A stretch of DNA of 64,000 nucleotides from Actinomadura atramentaria DSM 43919 (GCF_000381885.1 NZ_KB907212.1:310001-374000); one strand, 5' to 3'. Shown: positions 27,059-36,643, counted from the stretch's first letter. Program-made: numbers and translations. The notes: generated by a model not told the origin, from the letters alone.

Positions 27059-28780
27059 ATGGGGCGAATCATCCTGATCTGCCGTCTGGCACGGCACGAC
27101 CTGCGCCGCCGCCCGGCGCAGGCGCTGCTCCTGCTGCTGGCCGTCGCCGCCGCCGCGACCACGCTGACGCTCGGGCTGCTGGTGCGCGCCGCCGCCGACG
27201 ACCCCTGGGAGCGGACCCGCGCGGCGACCGCCGGGCCGGACGCCGTCGCCACCGCCTCCGACGCCCGTTCCCTGCGCGCTCTGGCCAAGGCCGACGGGGT
27301 GACGGGGGCGCTGCGGCCGCTGCCGACCGTCGCGGCGCGGCTCGGCGTCCGGGACGTGGCCGTCAACGCGGTCGTCCAGGGCCGCGACGTCGCCGCCGGG
27401 TCCATCGACCAGCCGTTCGTGACGTCCGGCGCGTGGCTCCGCCCGGGGTCGGTCGTCGTGGAACGGGCGTTCGCCGACGCCTTGCGCGTCCGGCCCGGCG
27501 ATGCGGTCACGCTGGCCGGACGCCGCTTCACCGTCGCCGGAATCGCCGTCACGACCGGGCGCGCGCCATACCCGTCCTCCACGCCGGGCCTGATCTGGAC
27601 GACCCGCGCCGACGCGGCCCGGCTGCCCGCCGCCCAGCGCCGGTGGACGATGCCGCTGCGGCTGGCCGACCCGTCCGCCGCGCCCGCCTTCGCCGCCCGG
27701 CATCCGGGCGTCACGCCGTGGCAGGACCTGTCCGCGTACGCCACCGCCGAACTCCGGCTGACGAACAACGCCCTGATCAGCGGCGCGTGGGCACTGGCGA
27801 TCCTCGCCGGGCTGTGCGTCGCGCTGCTGGTCGGCGGGCGGCTCGCGGAACAGGGCCGCCGCGTCGGACTGCTCAAGGCGGCCGGGGCGACGCCCGCCGT
27901 CGTCGCGGTGACGCTGCTGGCCGAGCACCTGGCGGTAGCGCTCGCCGCCGCCGCGCTCGGGCTGCTCGCGGGCCGCGCGGCCGCGCCGCTCCTGTCCGGC
28001 CCGAACGCGGGCCTGCTCGCCGGAGACGGGCCGGCGCTCACCCCCGGCATCACGGCCGCCGTCCTGCTGTTCGCGGTGGCCGTCACCGCAACGGCCACCG
28101 CGTTCCCGGCTCTGCGCGGCGCACGCGTCAGCACGGCACACGCACTGCGCGACCCCGTCCGCCCGCCACGCCGCGTCGGGGTACCGCCCGGACTGCCCGT
28201 CACGCTGCTGCTGGGCCTGCGCATCGCGGCGCGCCGCGTCCGGCGGACGGTCCTCGCGGCCCTCAGCACGGCCGTCACCGTCGCCATGATCGTCGCCGCA
28301 CTGGCCATGAACCGCGAGGCGGCCCGCAAGGACGGCCGGACAACCGGTCCCGATTTCGTCCCCGGCGCGGGCAATCCCGTCACCGAACGAGTCACCCAAA
28401 TCATCCTGGTACTAGCCGCGGCGATGCTCCTACTGGCAGCCGTAAACGCCATCCTCACCGCATGGACGACGACCCTCGACACAAAACGAACCTCAGCCCT
28501 GGCCCGTGCTCTGGGCGCAACTCCCCGCCAAATCACCGGCGGCCTGGCCGCCGCCCACCTGATCCCGGCAACAATCGCCGCCACAGCAGGAATCCCCCTG
28601 GGCCTCCTAATCAATAAAGCCGCCCACGCGGCAGCAGGCTCCTCAACAACAACGCAAATCCCACTCCTATGGCTGGCAGCGGTCCTCCCCGCCGCCCTGG
28701 CAGCCACCACCGCCCTAACCGCCGTCCCCCTGAGAAAAGCAGCCACCCACCCGATAGCCCCGACCCTCACCGCCCCGTGA
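27059..28780 (+). CDS. ABC transporter permease (FtsX-like)
   Basis: A 573-residue permease. One membrane segment at about 20-42, an external domain to about 235, three helices at about 240-355 (WALAILAGLCVALLVGGRLAEQ is the FtsX core entry), then a second helical block to the end. Half the usual length of two-module FtsX permeases, so it may dimerise. The last 130 codons, from about 28380, use CTA, ATA, ACA and AAA freely, unlike the GC-rich first three quarters. The gene stops at the edge of a decayed region. Substrate unknown. Confidence 0.85.
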   Translation: MGRIILICRLARHDLRRRPAQALLLLLAVAAAATTLTLGLLVRAAADDPWERTRAATAGPDAVATASDARSLRALAKADGVTGALRPLPTVAARLGVRDVAVNAVVQGRDVAAGSIDQPFVTSGAWLRPGSVVVERAFADALRVRPGDAVTLAGRRFTVAGIAVTTGRAPYPSSTPGLIWTTRADAARLPAAQRRWTMPLRLADPSAAPAFAARHPGVTPWQDLSAYATAELRLTNNALISGAWALAILAGLCVALLVGGRLAEQGRRVGLLKAAGATPAVVAVTLLAEHLAVALAAAALGLLAGRAAAPLLSGPNAGLLAGDGPALTPGITAAVLLFAVAVTATATAFPALRGARVSTAHALRDPVRPPRRVGVPPGLPVTLLLGLRIAARRVRRTVLAALSTAVTVAMIVAALAMNREAARKDGRTTGPDFVPGAGNPVTERVTQIILVLAAAMLLLAAVNAILTAWTTTLDTKRTSALARALGATPRQITGGLAAAHLIPATIAATAGIPLGLLINKAAHAAAGSSTTTQIPLLWLAAVLPAALAATTALTAVPLRKAATHPIAPTLTAP

Positions 28781-28799
28781 CCCACCCGCCGACACCCCA

Positions 28800-28919
28800 C
28801 GCCCAGGCACGCTCCTCCTGGAAGGTTTCCTAGGCCGCCTGGCCACCGCCCGCCACGAAATCAAAATCGAAGCGACCCCCGACCCCATCTGGGCCGCGCT
28901 GCGCGACGTAGTGAACTGA
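28800..28919 (+). pseudogene. fragment resembling an SRPBCC-family protein N-terminus
   Basis: A plus-strand frame reads LATARHEIKIEATPDPIWAA and then LRDVVN before a stop at 28917-28919. The pattern of a beta strand followed by P..IWAALRD is that of the SRPBCC/polyketide-cyclase fold N-terminus, but no start and nothing downstream remain. About 38 codons are recognisable. Confidence 0.45.
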
Positions 28920-28939
28920 TCATCAGCATCGCCGACAGA

Positions 28940-29425
28940 AACGTCCACGATGTCGACGGCCCGCACGCTGCCGGAGGCGAGGCCGTGCTTGCGGCTGAAC
29001 CAGCCGACCCCGCCGCCCAGGGTGTAGCCGGTCACGCCGACGCCCGGCGCGCTGCCCGCCAGGCCGTCCAGCCCCAGCGGACCGGCCGCCGCCTGCACCT
29101 ACGCCCATCGCGCGCCCGCGCCCACCCGGACGACTCGCTCCTCCGCGCGTACCGCCACCTCGTTCAGCAGGCCGGTCCGCAGCAGGATCACGCCGTCCAC
29201 ATCGCCCGAGGCGTCATGCCCGGTCGGCTGCGCGGCCACCGTCAAACCCTCCCGCCGGGCGTAGCGGACGAGAGCCCCCACGTCGTCGGCGCCCGCGGCC
29301 TCCACGACCGCCGCGACGGGCTGCCTGACGGTGAGGTTCCACGCGGTGGCCGCCTGCTCGAAGCCGTCGTCCTCCGGCAGGAGCACGCGCCCTTTGAGCA
29401 CGTCGCGCACATCGTTGATCGTCAT
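28940..29425 (-). pseudogene. FAD-binding (BBE-type) oxidoreductase, nonsense-broken and truncated
   Basis: Starts normally at the ATG 29425 with GGGGAAG upstream. The FAD-domain order is clear: TVRQPVAAVVEAAGADDVGA, the histidyl-FAD-like GHDASGDVDGVILLRTG segment, VVRVGAGARWA, then a TAG at 29101-29099, then in the same frame VQAAAGPLGLDGLAGSAPGV and GVTGYTLGGGVGWFSRKHGL. Relatives have Glu at the TAG site, so one G-to-T change (GAG to TAG) explains it. The gene then breaks off near 28940 after SVRAVDIVD, losing the C-terminal two thirds. Confidence 0.85.
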
Positions 29426-29494
29426 CGTCGTCTTCCCCTTCGATTTCGCAGTGATCGGTCTCACGACCGGGCGTCGCCGGGGGTGAGGACGCTC

Positions 29495-31828
29495 ATGGCC
29501 AGGCCCATCGCGTTCTCGCGATTGCCCTTCACCGCCGCCGAGACGGCCCGGCTGAACGAGCTGCGACTGACCGCCGCCGAGCTGCACGTCGCGGCAGGTC
29601 TGCGCCTCGGCGACCCGCGGCGATGGTTCCTGAGGCCGAGCGGCTCACCCCGCGACGAGCCCCTCCGCGAGGAGGGCCGGCGGCTGCACGCCCTGGCGCT
29701 GTGGAGCAGCACGCGCTGGCGGCTCTCCGCCGCGCCGCGGCGTCCTCGCCGAAGAACTCGGGCTCGACCCCGGCCCGGACCTCGCGGCGTTGGAAGAGGC
29801 GATCCTCACCCAGCGCACCGACGTCCTGCGCGATCGTGCCCCGACACCGCCAGCGCCGCGCGCCGCCGCCGGAGCCGGTTCCGTTCGTCGGCCGCGAGGC
29901 ACAGCTCTCGGCGCTGGTCGCGGCCGCCGCGCAGGCCGTCACCGACGGCTTCCGCGTCACCCTCGTCACCGGCGAGGCCGGGCTCGGCAAGTCGACGCTG
30001 CTGGAGCACCTGGGCAGGCGGCCCGAACGGGCGGGATGGCTGGTCGCCGCCGGCCGCTGCCTCGAAGTCGACAGCGCGCCGCCCGCGTGGGCCTGGACCG
30101 AGGCGCTGCGAGCCGTCGCCGCGACCACCGCACCGGGCCGGTTCGCCGACGACCTCGCGCCGCTGCTCACCGACGCCGGACCGGGGAACGCCGACGCCAC
30201 CGCCGGACGGTTCCGCCTGCGCCAGGCCATCTGGAAGTGGCTCGCGGAGGTCGCCGCGCACCGCCCGGCTGCTGAACGGCGAGGGGGTGCTGGTCGCCCT
30301 CTCCGATGTCCCGGACGGCGTGCGGGACGTCCTCCGCCGCCGGCTCGCGCGCCTGCCCGAGGGAACCGTGTCCGTCCTCCGGCTCGCCGCGGTCGCGGGC
30401 CGGGAGAGTCCGGTGGACGTCCTCGTCAGGGCCGCCGACGCCGACGAGGACGGGGTGCTGGACGCGCTCGACGCGGGCGTCATCTCCGGGCTCCTCGACG
30501 AGCCCGGCCCCGGCCTCGTCCGCTTCGTCCACGCCCTCGTCCGGGACACGCTCGTCGCCGACCTCAGCCGCCTCCGCGCGGCCCGGATGCACACCCGGAT
30601 CGCCGCCGCCCTGGAAGGCACCGACGACATCGCGGCGCTGGCCCACCACCACGCACGCGCCGTCTCGCCCAAGGCAGTCGGCTACTGCGTCCGGGCCGCC
30701 GAACTCGCCGAGGTCCGCTACGCCCACGACGTGGCGGTCTGCCTCCTCGGCGACGCCGTCGCCACCTCGACCGGACCGGACGAGCACGTCGAACTGCTCG
30801 GCAGGCTCCTGCGCGCGCAGATCAGGGCGGGAGCCATCGCGGCCGCCCGCGAGACGCGCCGCGAGGCCGTGGAGTACGCGGAGTCCCTGGGCCGCGACGA
30901 CCTGATGATCGCCGCGTTCACCGCGTGGATGGAGCCGACCCCCTGGGGAACGGTGGACCGGCCCGTCGTCGACCGCCTGCGCCGCCTGCTCGACCGCGAA
31001 CTGACCCCGTCCGTGCGGTCCCGGCTCCTGACGGCGTACGCGAACGAGCTGATCGGCGAGGACGACCCGACCGTTCCGGAGGCGGCGCAAGAGGCCCTCG
31101 ACCTCGCCACCGACCCCCGCCTGCGGGCGCTGGAGATCCTGGCCGGAGTCCAAGGCGACGCCGACCTCGCCCAGGAGCTCGTGGAGATCGGCACGCAGCA
31201 CGACCTGCCGGTGTACCGCGTCACCGGGCGGCTCAACCTCGCCGTCGCCGCCGCCAACGACCCGATGACCGTACGACGGCTGACCGCCGAGGTCCTGGAA
31301 CTCGCCCGAACTACCGGATGCCCGAGGCGATCACCGTCGCCGAGATAGCGCTGGCGGCCCTGGCGGTCATCAAAGGCCGGTTCGCCGACGCCGCAGACCT
31401 CTACAACAAGGCCGGCGAGGGCATGCGGCGCACCGGGTCGGTCCACGCGGCGGGCTTCCTCCAGCTCGCCCTGGCCGTCATCCGGCTGAACGACGGCACG
31501 CTCGGCGCGCATCTGGACGACGTGCGCGCCGTCCACGCCGTGCTCGGCCCCACGACCACCGACCTGCTCGCGCTCGCCCCGCACGCCAACGGCCTGGACG
31601 CCGAGGCCCGCGACGTCCGCGCGTCAGCCGGCCCGATCCGCCCGCGACGGTCCCCCCGCGGGCACCGAGGGCATGGCGGTGGCGCTGCGACCGGTCGCCC
31701 ACACCCTCGGCGAGCTGGCCGCCCTCCTCGACCGCGACCGCGGGGCCACCGCCCACTTCGCCCGCGCCGCCGACCGATGGAACGCCCCCCGCTGGGCCAC
31801 CGAATCCCGCTCCCGAGCAGCCACCTGA
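29495..31828 (+). pseudogene. SARP/AfsR-type regulator (BTAD-ATPase-TPR), multiply frameshifted
   Basis: Plus-strand pieces in order: a BTAD-like segment (FTAAETARLNELRLTAAELH) without the N-terminal DNA-binding domain; LGLDPGPDLAALEEA-like sequence in another frame; VPFVGREAQLSALVAA and the Walker A GEAGLGKSTLLEHL; then a jump with no Walker B; VRDVLRRRLARLPEGTVSVL; a long TPR-like stretch 30300-31320; a frameshift near 31315; and a last shift near 31660 before RWATESRSRAAT and a stop. At least four disruptions plus an internal deletion make a working protein impossible. The remains match large pathway-specific activators of antibiotic clusters. Confidence 0.85.
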
Positions 31829-31898
31829 ATCCACAGCTCAGGAGCCGAAAAAGCAAGTGGAGGCGCGGGAAATCCCGGCCTCCACATGTGTGAATCGC

Positions 31899-31987
31899 TG
31901 GTGTCCGAGGGGGGACTTGAACCCCCATGCCCCGTAAAGGGCACTAGCACCTCAAGCTAGCGCGTCTGCCTATTCCGCCACCCGGAC
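31899..31987 (-). tRNA. tRNA-Leu (anticodon GAG)
   Basis: On the minus strand the 7-bp acceptor stem GTCCGGG pairs with the 3-prime side before ACCA, the anticodon loop is TTGAGGT between GCTAGC/GCTAG arms, a long variable arm (GCCCTTTACGGGGC) marks a class II tRNA, and the T arm has GGTTCAAGTCC. CCA is encoded (31901-31899). It ends the decayed region and lies 85 bp before the M20 peptidase gene. Confidence 0.95.
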
Positions 31988-32072
31988 GTGGGTGTGTGCC
32001 GCAGCGGTGTGCGGCGCGGGTTCACCATACCAAAGGTCCCGAGTTCGCCGCGACGTCGCCGGAGGGGGCACC

Positions 32073-33410
32073 ATGAGCGGGTACGCAGATCCCAGCGTGA
32101 AGGTGATGCCCGTGACCGCCGAGGACGAGGTCGTCCAGTTCTGCCAGGAACTCATCCGCATCGACACCAGCAACCCAGGGGACCACTCGGGTCCGGGGGA
32201 GCGGGTCGCGGCCGAGTACGTCGCGGAGAAGCTCGCCGAGGTCGGCGTCGAGTCCCAGTTGTTCGAGCCGCACCCGAAGCGGACGAGCCTCGTCGCGCGG
32301 ATCGCGGGGGAGGACCCCTCGCGCGAGGCGCTGCTGCTGCACGGGCACCTGGACGTCGTGCCGGCCCGCGCCGAGGACTGGACGCGCGACCCGTTCGGCG
32401 GGGAGATCGCCGACGGGTGCGTGTGGGGGCGCGGCGCCGTCGACATGAAGGACATGGACGCGATGATCCTCGCGGTCGTCCGGGACCGGCTGCGGTCCGG
32501 GCGCAGACCGCCGCGCGACGTCGTGCTCGCGTTCCTCGCGGACGAGGAGGCGGGCGGCTCCTGGGGCGCGCGGTGGCTGGTGGAGGAGCGGCCGGAGTTG
32601 TTCGAGGGCGTCGGCGAGGCGGTCGGCGAGGTCGGCGGGTTCAGCCTGACCGTGCCGGGCGACAGGCGGATGTACCTCATCGAGACGGCGGAGAAGGGCA
32701 TCGCCTGGATGAACCTCACCGCGCGCGGCACGGCCGGGCACGGGTCGATGGTGCATCCGGACAACGCGGTGACGGCGCTCGCGGCGGCGGTCGGCAGGCT
32801 GGGCGGCCACGAGTTCCCGCCGCAGCTCACCAAGACCGTCCGCATGTTCCTGGAGCGGGTGTGCCTCGCGTACGGGATCGAGTTCGACCCGGCGGACCCG
32901 GAGGCGGCGCTGGCGAAGATCGGCCCGCTCGCCCGGATGATCGGCGCGACGCTGCGGCACACCCTGAATCCGACGCGGTTGGACGCCGGGTACAAGACGA
33001 ACGTCATTCCGCAGGATGCGAGCGCCCAGGTCGACGGGCGTTTCCTCCCGGGTTATGAAGATGAATTCATGGCAACTGTGGACGAACTTCTCGGACCGGA
33101 CATCAAACGGGAGTTCGTCTACCACGACCAGGCGCTGGAGACCGACTACGAGGGCGCGCTGGTCGCGGCGATGGAAGCGGCGCTGACCAGTGAGGACCCG
33201 GGCGCGCTGCCCGTCCCGTACTGCCTCAGCGGCGGGACGGACGCCAAGCACTTCGCCCGGCTCGGCATCCGTTGTTTCGGTTTTGCCCCACTTCGCCTGC
33301 CCGCCGATCTGGACTTTTCGGGAATGTTCCACGGGGTGGACGAGCGCGTCCCGGTCGACGGCCTCCGCTTCGGCGCGCGGGTCCTCGACGCTTTCCTCGA
33401 TCGCGCTTAG
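32073..33410 (+). CDS. M20 family metallopeptidase / deacylase
   Basis: A 445-residue di-zinc hydrolase of the M20 (ArgE/DapE/CPG2) group. Zinc ligands in order: LHGHLDVVP (about 89-97), GRGAVDMKDMDA (about 122-133), ADEEAGG (about 156-162) and GGTDAKHFA near the C-terminus (about 393-401). The dimerisation domain with TARGTAGHGSMVHPDNAV lies between. Such enzymes cleave dipeptides or N-acyl amino acids; the substrate cannot be read from sequence. The ATG at 32073 follows GGAGGGGG; upstream in-frame codons overlap the tRNA leader. Confidence 0.93.
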   Translation: MSGYADPSVKVMPVTAEDEVVQFCQELIRIDTSNPGDHSGPGERVAAEYVAEKLAEVGVESQLFEPHPKRTSLVARIAGEDPSREALLLHGHLDVVPARAEDWTRDPFGGEIADGCVWGRGAVDMKDMDAMILAVVRDRLRSGRRPPRDVVLAFLADEEAGGSWGARWLVEERPELFEGVGEAVGEVGGFSLTVPGDRRMYLIETAEKGIAWMNLTARGTAGHGSMVHPDNAVTALAAAVGRLGGHEFPPQLTKTVRMFLERVCLAYGIEFDPADPEAALAKIGPLARMIGATLRHTLNPTRLDAGYKTNVIPQDASAQVDGRFLPGYEDEFMATVDELLGPDIKREFVYHDQALETDYEGALVAAMEAALTSEDPGALPVPYCLSGGTDAKHFARLGIRCFGFAPLRLPADLDFSGMFHGVDERVPVDGLRFGARVLDAFLDRA

Positions 33411-33525
33411 AAAAACTTCCCCGATTGCGCCCGCGGGTGGGTTCCGTGGTGCTACGGTTACCTTGCGTGAGGGCGGTTGACTCGTCCTTGGCGATCGGGT
33501 GACTCAATTGGGGGAGCAACCGGTG

Positions 33526-34335
33526 ATGTGCGACACGGCGCTCAGGGCGGTCACCGCCCTGCTGCGCCGTGCCGCCGTTCGTCGGCTCCTCGTGGTCCTC
33601 GGCGTCCTGGCGGCCGGCTGGCTGGCCGGCAGCGCCGCCGCGCAGGCGGCGCACGCCGACGGGCCGCCCCCGCGGGAGCGGTCCGCGGAAGGCGCCCGGG
33701 TCCTCGACGCCGCGGCCCAGGCGCCCGTCGTCGCGGACGCCCTGCGGACGGTACGGAGCGTCACGGCGGACGCCGCGCGGTCACCCGTGCGGCTGCCCCT
33801 CGGGGACGGCTTGCCCGAGCCCGCGCCGCTGCGGACGCCCGTGCTGCAGTACGAGCTGCGGTACGAGCCGCGTCCGGTGTGGCAGTGGGACTCCCCACCG
33901 GCGGCGCCCGTCGCCGCGCCGTCCGTCCGGCGGGACGCGCCCCCGGCCGGGGCGAGGGTCGCGGACGCGGCCCGCACCGAGGCCGGCGGCGTCCCCGTCC
34001 GGGTCGGTCCCCGGCGGCACGGCCCCGCCGCGACCCCGCGCGCCACGAGCGCGGCCGGGGTCCGGCACGACACCGCGCGCACCCCGGCGCGGACCGCCGC
34101 GCGGACCGGCGACACCAAGCGGCCCGCGGCGCCCGGCGCACCGATCCCGGCGCCCGTCCAGTCCGGGACGTCCGCGCCCGGCACCACGCTGATCCCGCTC
34201 GGCGGGCTCGGCGGCCCCCTCGCCCGCGAGTTCGCGGCGCACCCGCGCACCCGCGGCGTGCTCGCACACGCCCCCGGCGTGCTGCCCCCGGTCGTCCGCA
34301 CAGCGGCGGACGAACCGTCCTTCGCGCCCGACTAG
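33526..34335 (+). CDS. secreted Pro/Ala/Arg-rich protein, unknown function
   Basis: A 269-residue exported protein. Residues about 18-43 form an Arg-led signal sequence (RRLLVVLGVLAAGWLAGSAAA) with likely cleavage at AQAAHA-D. The mature part is Pro-, Ala- and Arg-rich with no recognised domain, ending in a hydrophobic Gly/Leu/Pro segment (TTLIPLGGLGGPLAREF). The ATG at 33526 has GGGGGAG at 33510-33516; a GTG at 33499 would give nine more residues. It stands 152 bp before the chaplin gene in the same direction and may act with it at the cell surface. Confidence 0.65.
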   Translation: MCDTALRAVTALLRRAAVRRLLVVLGVLAAGWLAGSAAAQAAHADGPPPRERSAEGARVLDAAAQAPVVADALRTVRSVTADAARSPVRLPLGDGLPEPAPLRTPVLQYELRYEPRPVWQWDSPPAAPVAAPSVRRDAPPAGARVADAARTEAGGVPVRVGPRRHGPAATPRATSAAGVRHDTARTPARTAARTGDTKRPAAPGAPIPAPVQSGTSAPGTTLIPLGGLGGPLAREFAAHPRTRGVLAHAPGVLPPVVRTAADEPSFAPD

Positions 34336-34487
34336 GCGCCTTCTCCTCGGCTTCCCCGGTCCGTGCGGCTCGGACCCGGACGCCGCTCCCATGCCCCTCC
34401 GGCATGCACCATCCCGAGGCTCCACGGCTGCCTTCCGCATGCCCGCGCCTCGATTTCACCCTCACCTAACTCCTTGAACGGAGCATC

Positions 34488-36257
34488 ATGCGTACGTGGG
34501 TTTCCGGCACGGCTCGTGCCACCTTCCTGACCGCCGGGTTCGTCGCCCTGGGCGTCAGCGTCCTCCCGACCGCCGCGCTCGCCGACACCTCCGGCGAGCA
34601 CGGCGTCCTGTCCGGCAACCAGGTCAGCGCGCCGATCTCCGCGCCGATCGAGATCAGCGGCAACGGCAACGCCGCGTCCCGCGGCGGCGCGATCGTCCAC
34701 AACGCCGCCCCGCGCGGCGGCACCGGCCACACCTCCGGCCGGGACGGCGTCGGCTCGGGCAACCAGATCGACGCGCCGATCAGCGCCCCGATCGACGCCT
34801 GCGGCAACGGCGTCGCGCTGCTCGGCCGGTCCGCCGCCGCGTGCGAGGGCGGCTCGACCGTCCTCAACGAGCGGGGCGGCTCGGGCGGGGGGACGACGTC
34901 CGGCAAGCACAGCGTGCTGGGCGGCAACCAGGTCAAGGCGCCGGTGACCGCGCCGATCGACGCGTGCGGCAACGGCATCGCGGTCCTCGGCCGGACGGCC
35001 GGGGCGTGCGAGGGCGGCTCGACGGCCCTGAACCAGGGCGAGCGCCGCGCCGCGAGCAACGCCCGCGCCGCGTCCGGCCCGAACACCACCGGCCGCGACG
35101 GCATCCTGTCCGGCAACCAGGCGGACGCCCCGATCTCCCTGCCCATCAACGCGTGCGGGAACGCCGTCGCGGTCCTCGGGAAGAGCGGCGCGGGCTGCCC
35201 CGGCGGCTCGATCGTCGGCAACGAGGGCGGCAACGGCGGGGGGACGACGTCCGGCGAGCACGGCGTCGGCTCGGGCAACCAGATCAAGGCCCCGGTGTCC
35301 GCGCCGGTCGACGTGTGCGGGAACGGGATCGCGGTCCTCGGCGAGGCGGCCGGGGCGTGCAAGGGCGGCTCGACCGTCCTGAACGAGGGCGGCCACCCGG
35401 CCGCGCCGCACAAGCCCGCGAAGCCGGTCAAGCCGGTGAAGCCCGTCCAGCCGCGCAAGCCGAGCAAGCCGCACAAGCCCGCCAAGCCCGTCCAGCCGAG
35501 CAAGCCGCACGGGGGCAAGCACCACGGGGGCAAGAACCACGGCGGTAAGCACCACGGGGGCCACAACGCCCTGCCGCCCGTCCACAAGATCCACAAGACG
35601 CACAAGAAGCACGGCGGCCACTGCGACTGCGGCTGCCACGCGCCGAAGACGGTCCACACGACCATCGTCAAGAAGCACGGCGTCACGAAGCACAAGCCCG
35701 TCGTCCACAACCACGCGCGGAACGAGAACATCACCGTCGTCCAGCGCCGCGCCGCCACCGAGCGCCGCGCCGGTCTGCCGAGCGCCGGTCTGCCGAGCAC
35801 CGGTCTGCCGGGCGGCACCGGCCTCACCGGCGCGGGCGTCCTGGGCGCGCTGCCCACCGGCCTGCCCGCCGGGAACGGCGCCGTCGCCGGCCAGCGCACG
35901 GCGGCCCCCGCGGGCCTGCCCGTGACGGGCGCGCCGGGTCTCGGCGGGGTCACCGGCGCGGTCACCAGCCCGGTGTCCGGCACGGTGTCGGGCGCGGTCC
36001 GCGGCCTCCCGGTGAACAAGGTCGCCGGGGCGCTGCCCGCCGAGCTGCCGACCGCCGTCCCCGGCGCGGAGCGCTCCCGCACGGCCGCCCCGCAGGCGGT
36101 GGACCTCCCGGCGGACGCGCTGAAGACCGTCTCCGCCACGACGCCGCTGGAGAGCGGGAACGGCGCCTCGTCGCTGTGGGTCCTCGCGGCCGCCGCGGTG
36201 ATGGGCGCCGCGTCCGCGACGTTCGGGATCGTGCGCCGCAGCCCGCGGCGCCGCTGA
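34488..36257 (+). CDS. long chaplin-family surface protein with five chaplin repeats and a His/Cys-rich stalk
   Basis: A 589-residue surface protein. Signal peptide 1-32 (PTAALA-D). Five chaplin-type repeats at about 36-60, 83-123, 140-178, 203-241 and 258-296; the core reads GNQ..APISAPIDACGNGVAVLG, and repeats 2-5 each carry the Cys pair typical of chaplins while the first has none. Then a Pro/Lys stalk (305-340), a Gly/His run (341-360), a His-rich part with HCDCGCH (378-384), a Pro/Gly-rich spacer and one membrane segment (562-582) with a basic tail. Chaplins coat aerial hyphae; this is longer and more repetitive than the usual one- or two-domain form. Confidence 0.88.
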   Translation: MRTWVSGTARATFLTAGFVALGVSVLPTAALADTSGEHGVLSGNQVSAPISAPIEISGNGNAASRGGAIVHNAAPRGGTGHTSGRDGVGSGNQIDAPISAPIDACGNGVALLGRSAAACEGGSTVLNERGGSGGGTTSGKHSVLGGNQVKAPVTAPIDACGNGIAVLGRTAGACEGGSTALNQGERRAASNARAASGPNTTGRDGILSGNQADAPISLPINACGNAVAVLGKSGAGCPGGSIVGNEGGNGGGTTSGEHGVGSGNQIKAPVSAPVDVCGNGIAVLGEAAGACKGGSTVLNEGGHPAAPHKPAKPVKPVKPVQPRKPSKPHKPAKPVQPSKPHGGKHHGGKNHGGKHHGGHNALPPVHKIHKTHKKHGGHCDCGCHAPKTVHTTIVKKHGVTKHKPVVHNHARNENITVVQRRAATERRAGLPSAGLPSTGLPGGTGLTGAGVLGALPTGLPAGNGAVAGQRTAAPAGLPVTGAPGLGGVTGAVTSPVSGTVSGAVRGLPVNKVAGALPAELPTAVPGAERSRTAAPQAVDLPADALKTVSATTPLESGNGASSLWVLAAAAVMGAASATFGIVRRSPRRR

Positions 36258-36261
36258 CGGC

Positions 36262-36305
36262 CCGGGCGCGGCTCCGCGACGACGCGGACGCGGGGCCGCG
36301 CCCGG
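36262..36305 (+). terminator. hairpin terminator after the chaplin gene
   Basis: CCGGGCGCGGC (36262-36272) pairs perfectly with GCCGCGCCCGG (36295-36305), with a second CCGCG/CGCGG pairing inside. It starts 4 bp after the stop codon. No T-run. Confidence 0.7.
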
Positions 36306-36457
36306 CGCCCCGGCGCCAACAGAACACGCAGGTGAGCCAGCCCGTCCCGGAGGCGCGGTCCGGGGCGGGCGCAGCCGTGCCCGGACGAGGGGCGGCGGGA
36401 ATGATTACCGGTCGTCAGAGCTTTGGTACGTAGTGCTACGCTCCGGCCGGGAGTACG

Positions 36458-36643
36458 TCAGAACGTCCGAACCTGTCGGATGATCTTGCGGCGCAGTTGG
36501 ATTCTGCGGCTACCGTCGGGGTAGAGGCGGAGGCGATCGAGTTCCCAGCCGCCGTGCTCGGCGTGCTCGGTCATGACCTGCCGGGCGGTGTCACGGGTGG
36601 TGCCGCGCGGCAGTCGCAGGACGAGGTAGGTGTACTCCACCAT
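36458..36643 (-). CDS. DUF5703 family small protein
   Basis: A 61-residue basic protein: MVEYTYLVLRLPRGTTRDTA, then AEHGGWELDRLRLYPDGSRR and a run of Arg/Lys. This is the DUF5703 pattern, an actinobacterial family of unknown function. The ATG at 36643 stands 7 bases after CATAAT, so the mRNA may be leaderless; an ATG at 36652 and one at 36709 are alternatives, but residues before 36643 look non-conserved. It diverges from topA. Confidence 0.75.
   Translation of the reverse strand: MVEYTYLVLRLPRGTTRDTARQVMTEHAEHGGWELDRLRLYPDGSRRIQLRRKIIRQVRTF

Noticed and set aside
24963-31828. Mobile element or prophage as cause of the broken genes
   Set aside because: No transposase, integrase, terminal inverted repeats or target duplications were seen.
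34488-36257. Sortase anchoring of the chaplin via LPSTG (435-439) or LPVTG (477-481)
   Set aside because: Both lie about 80 or more residues before the membrane segment; a sortase signal needs LPxTG directly before it, and LESGNG stands there instead.
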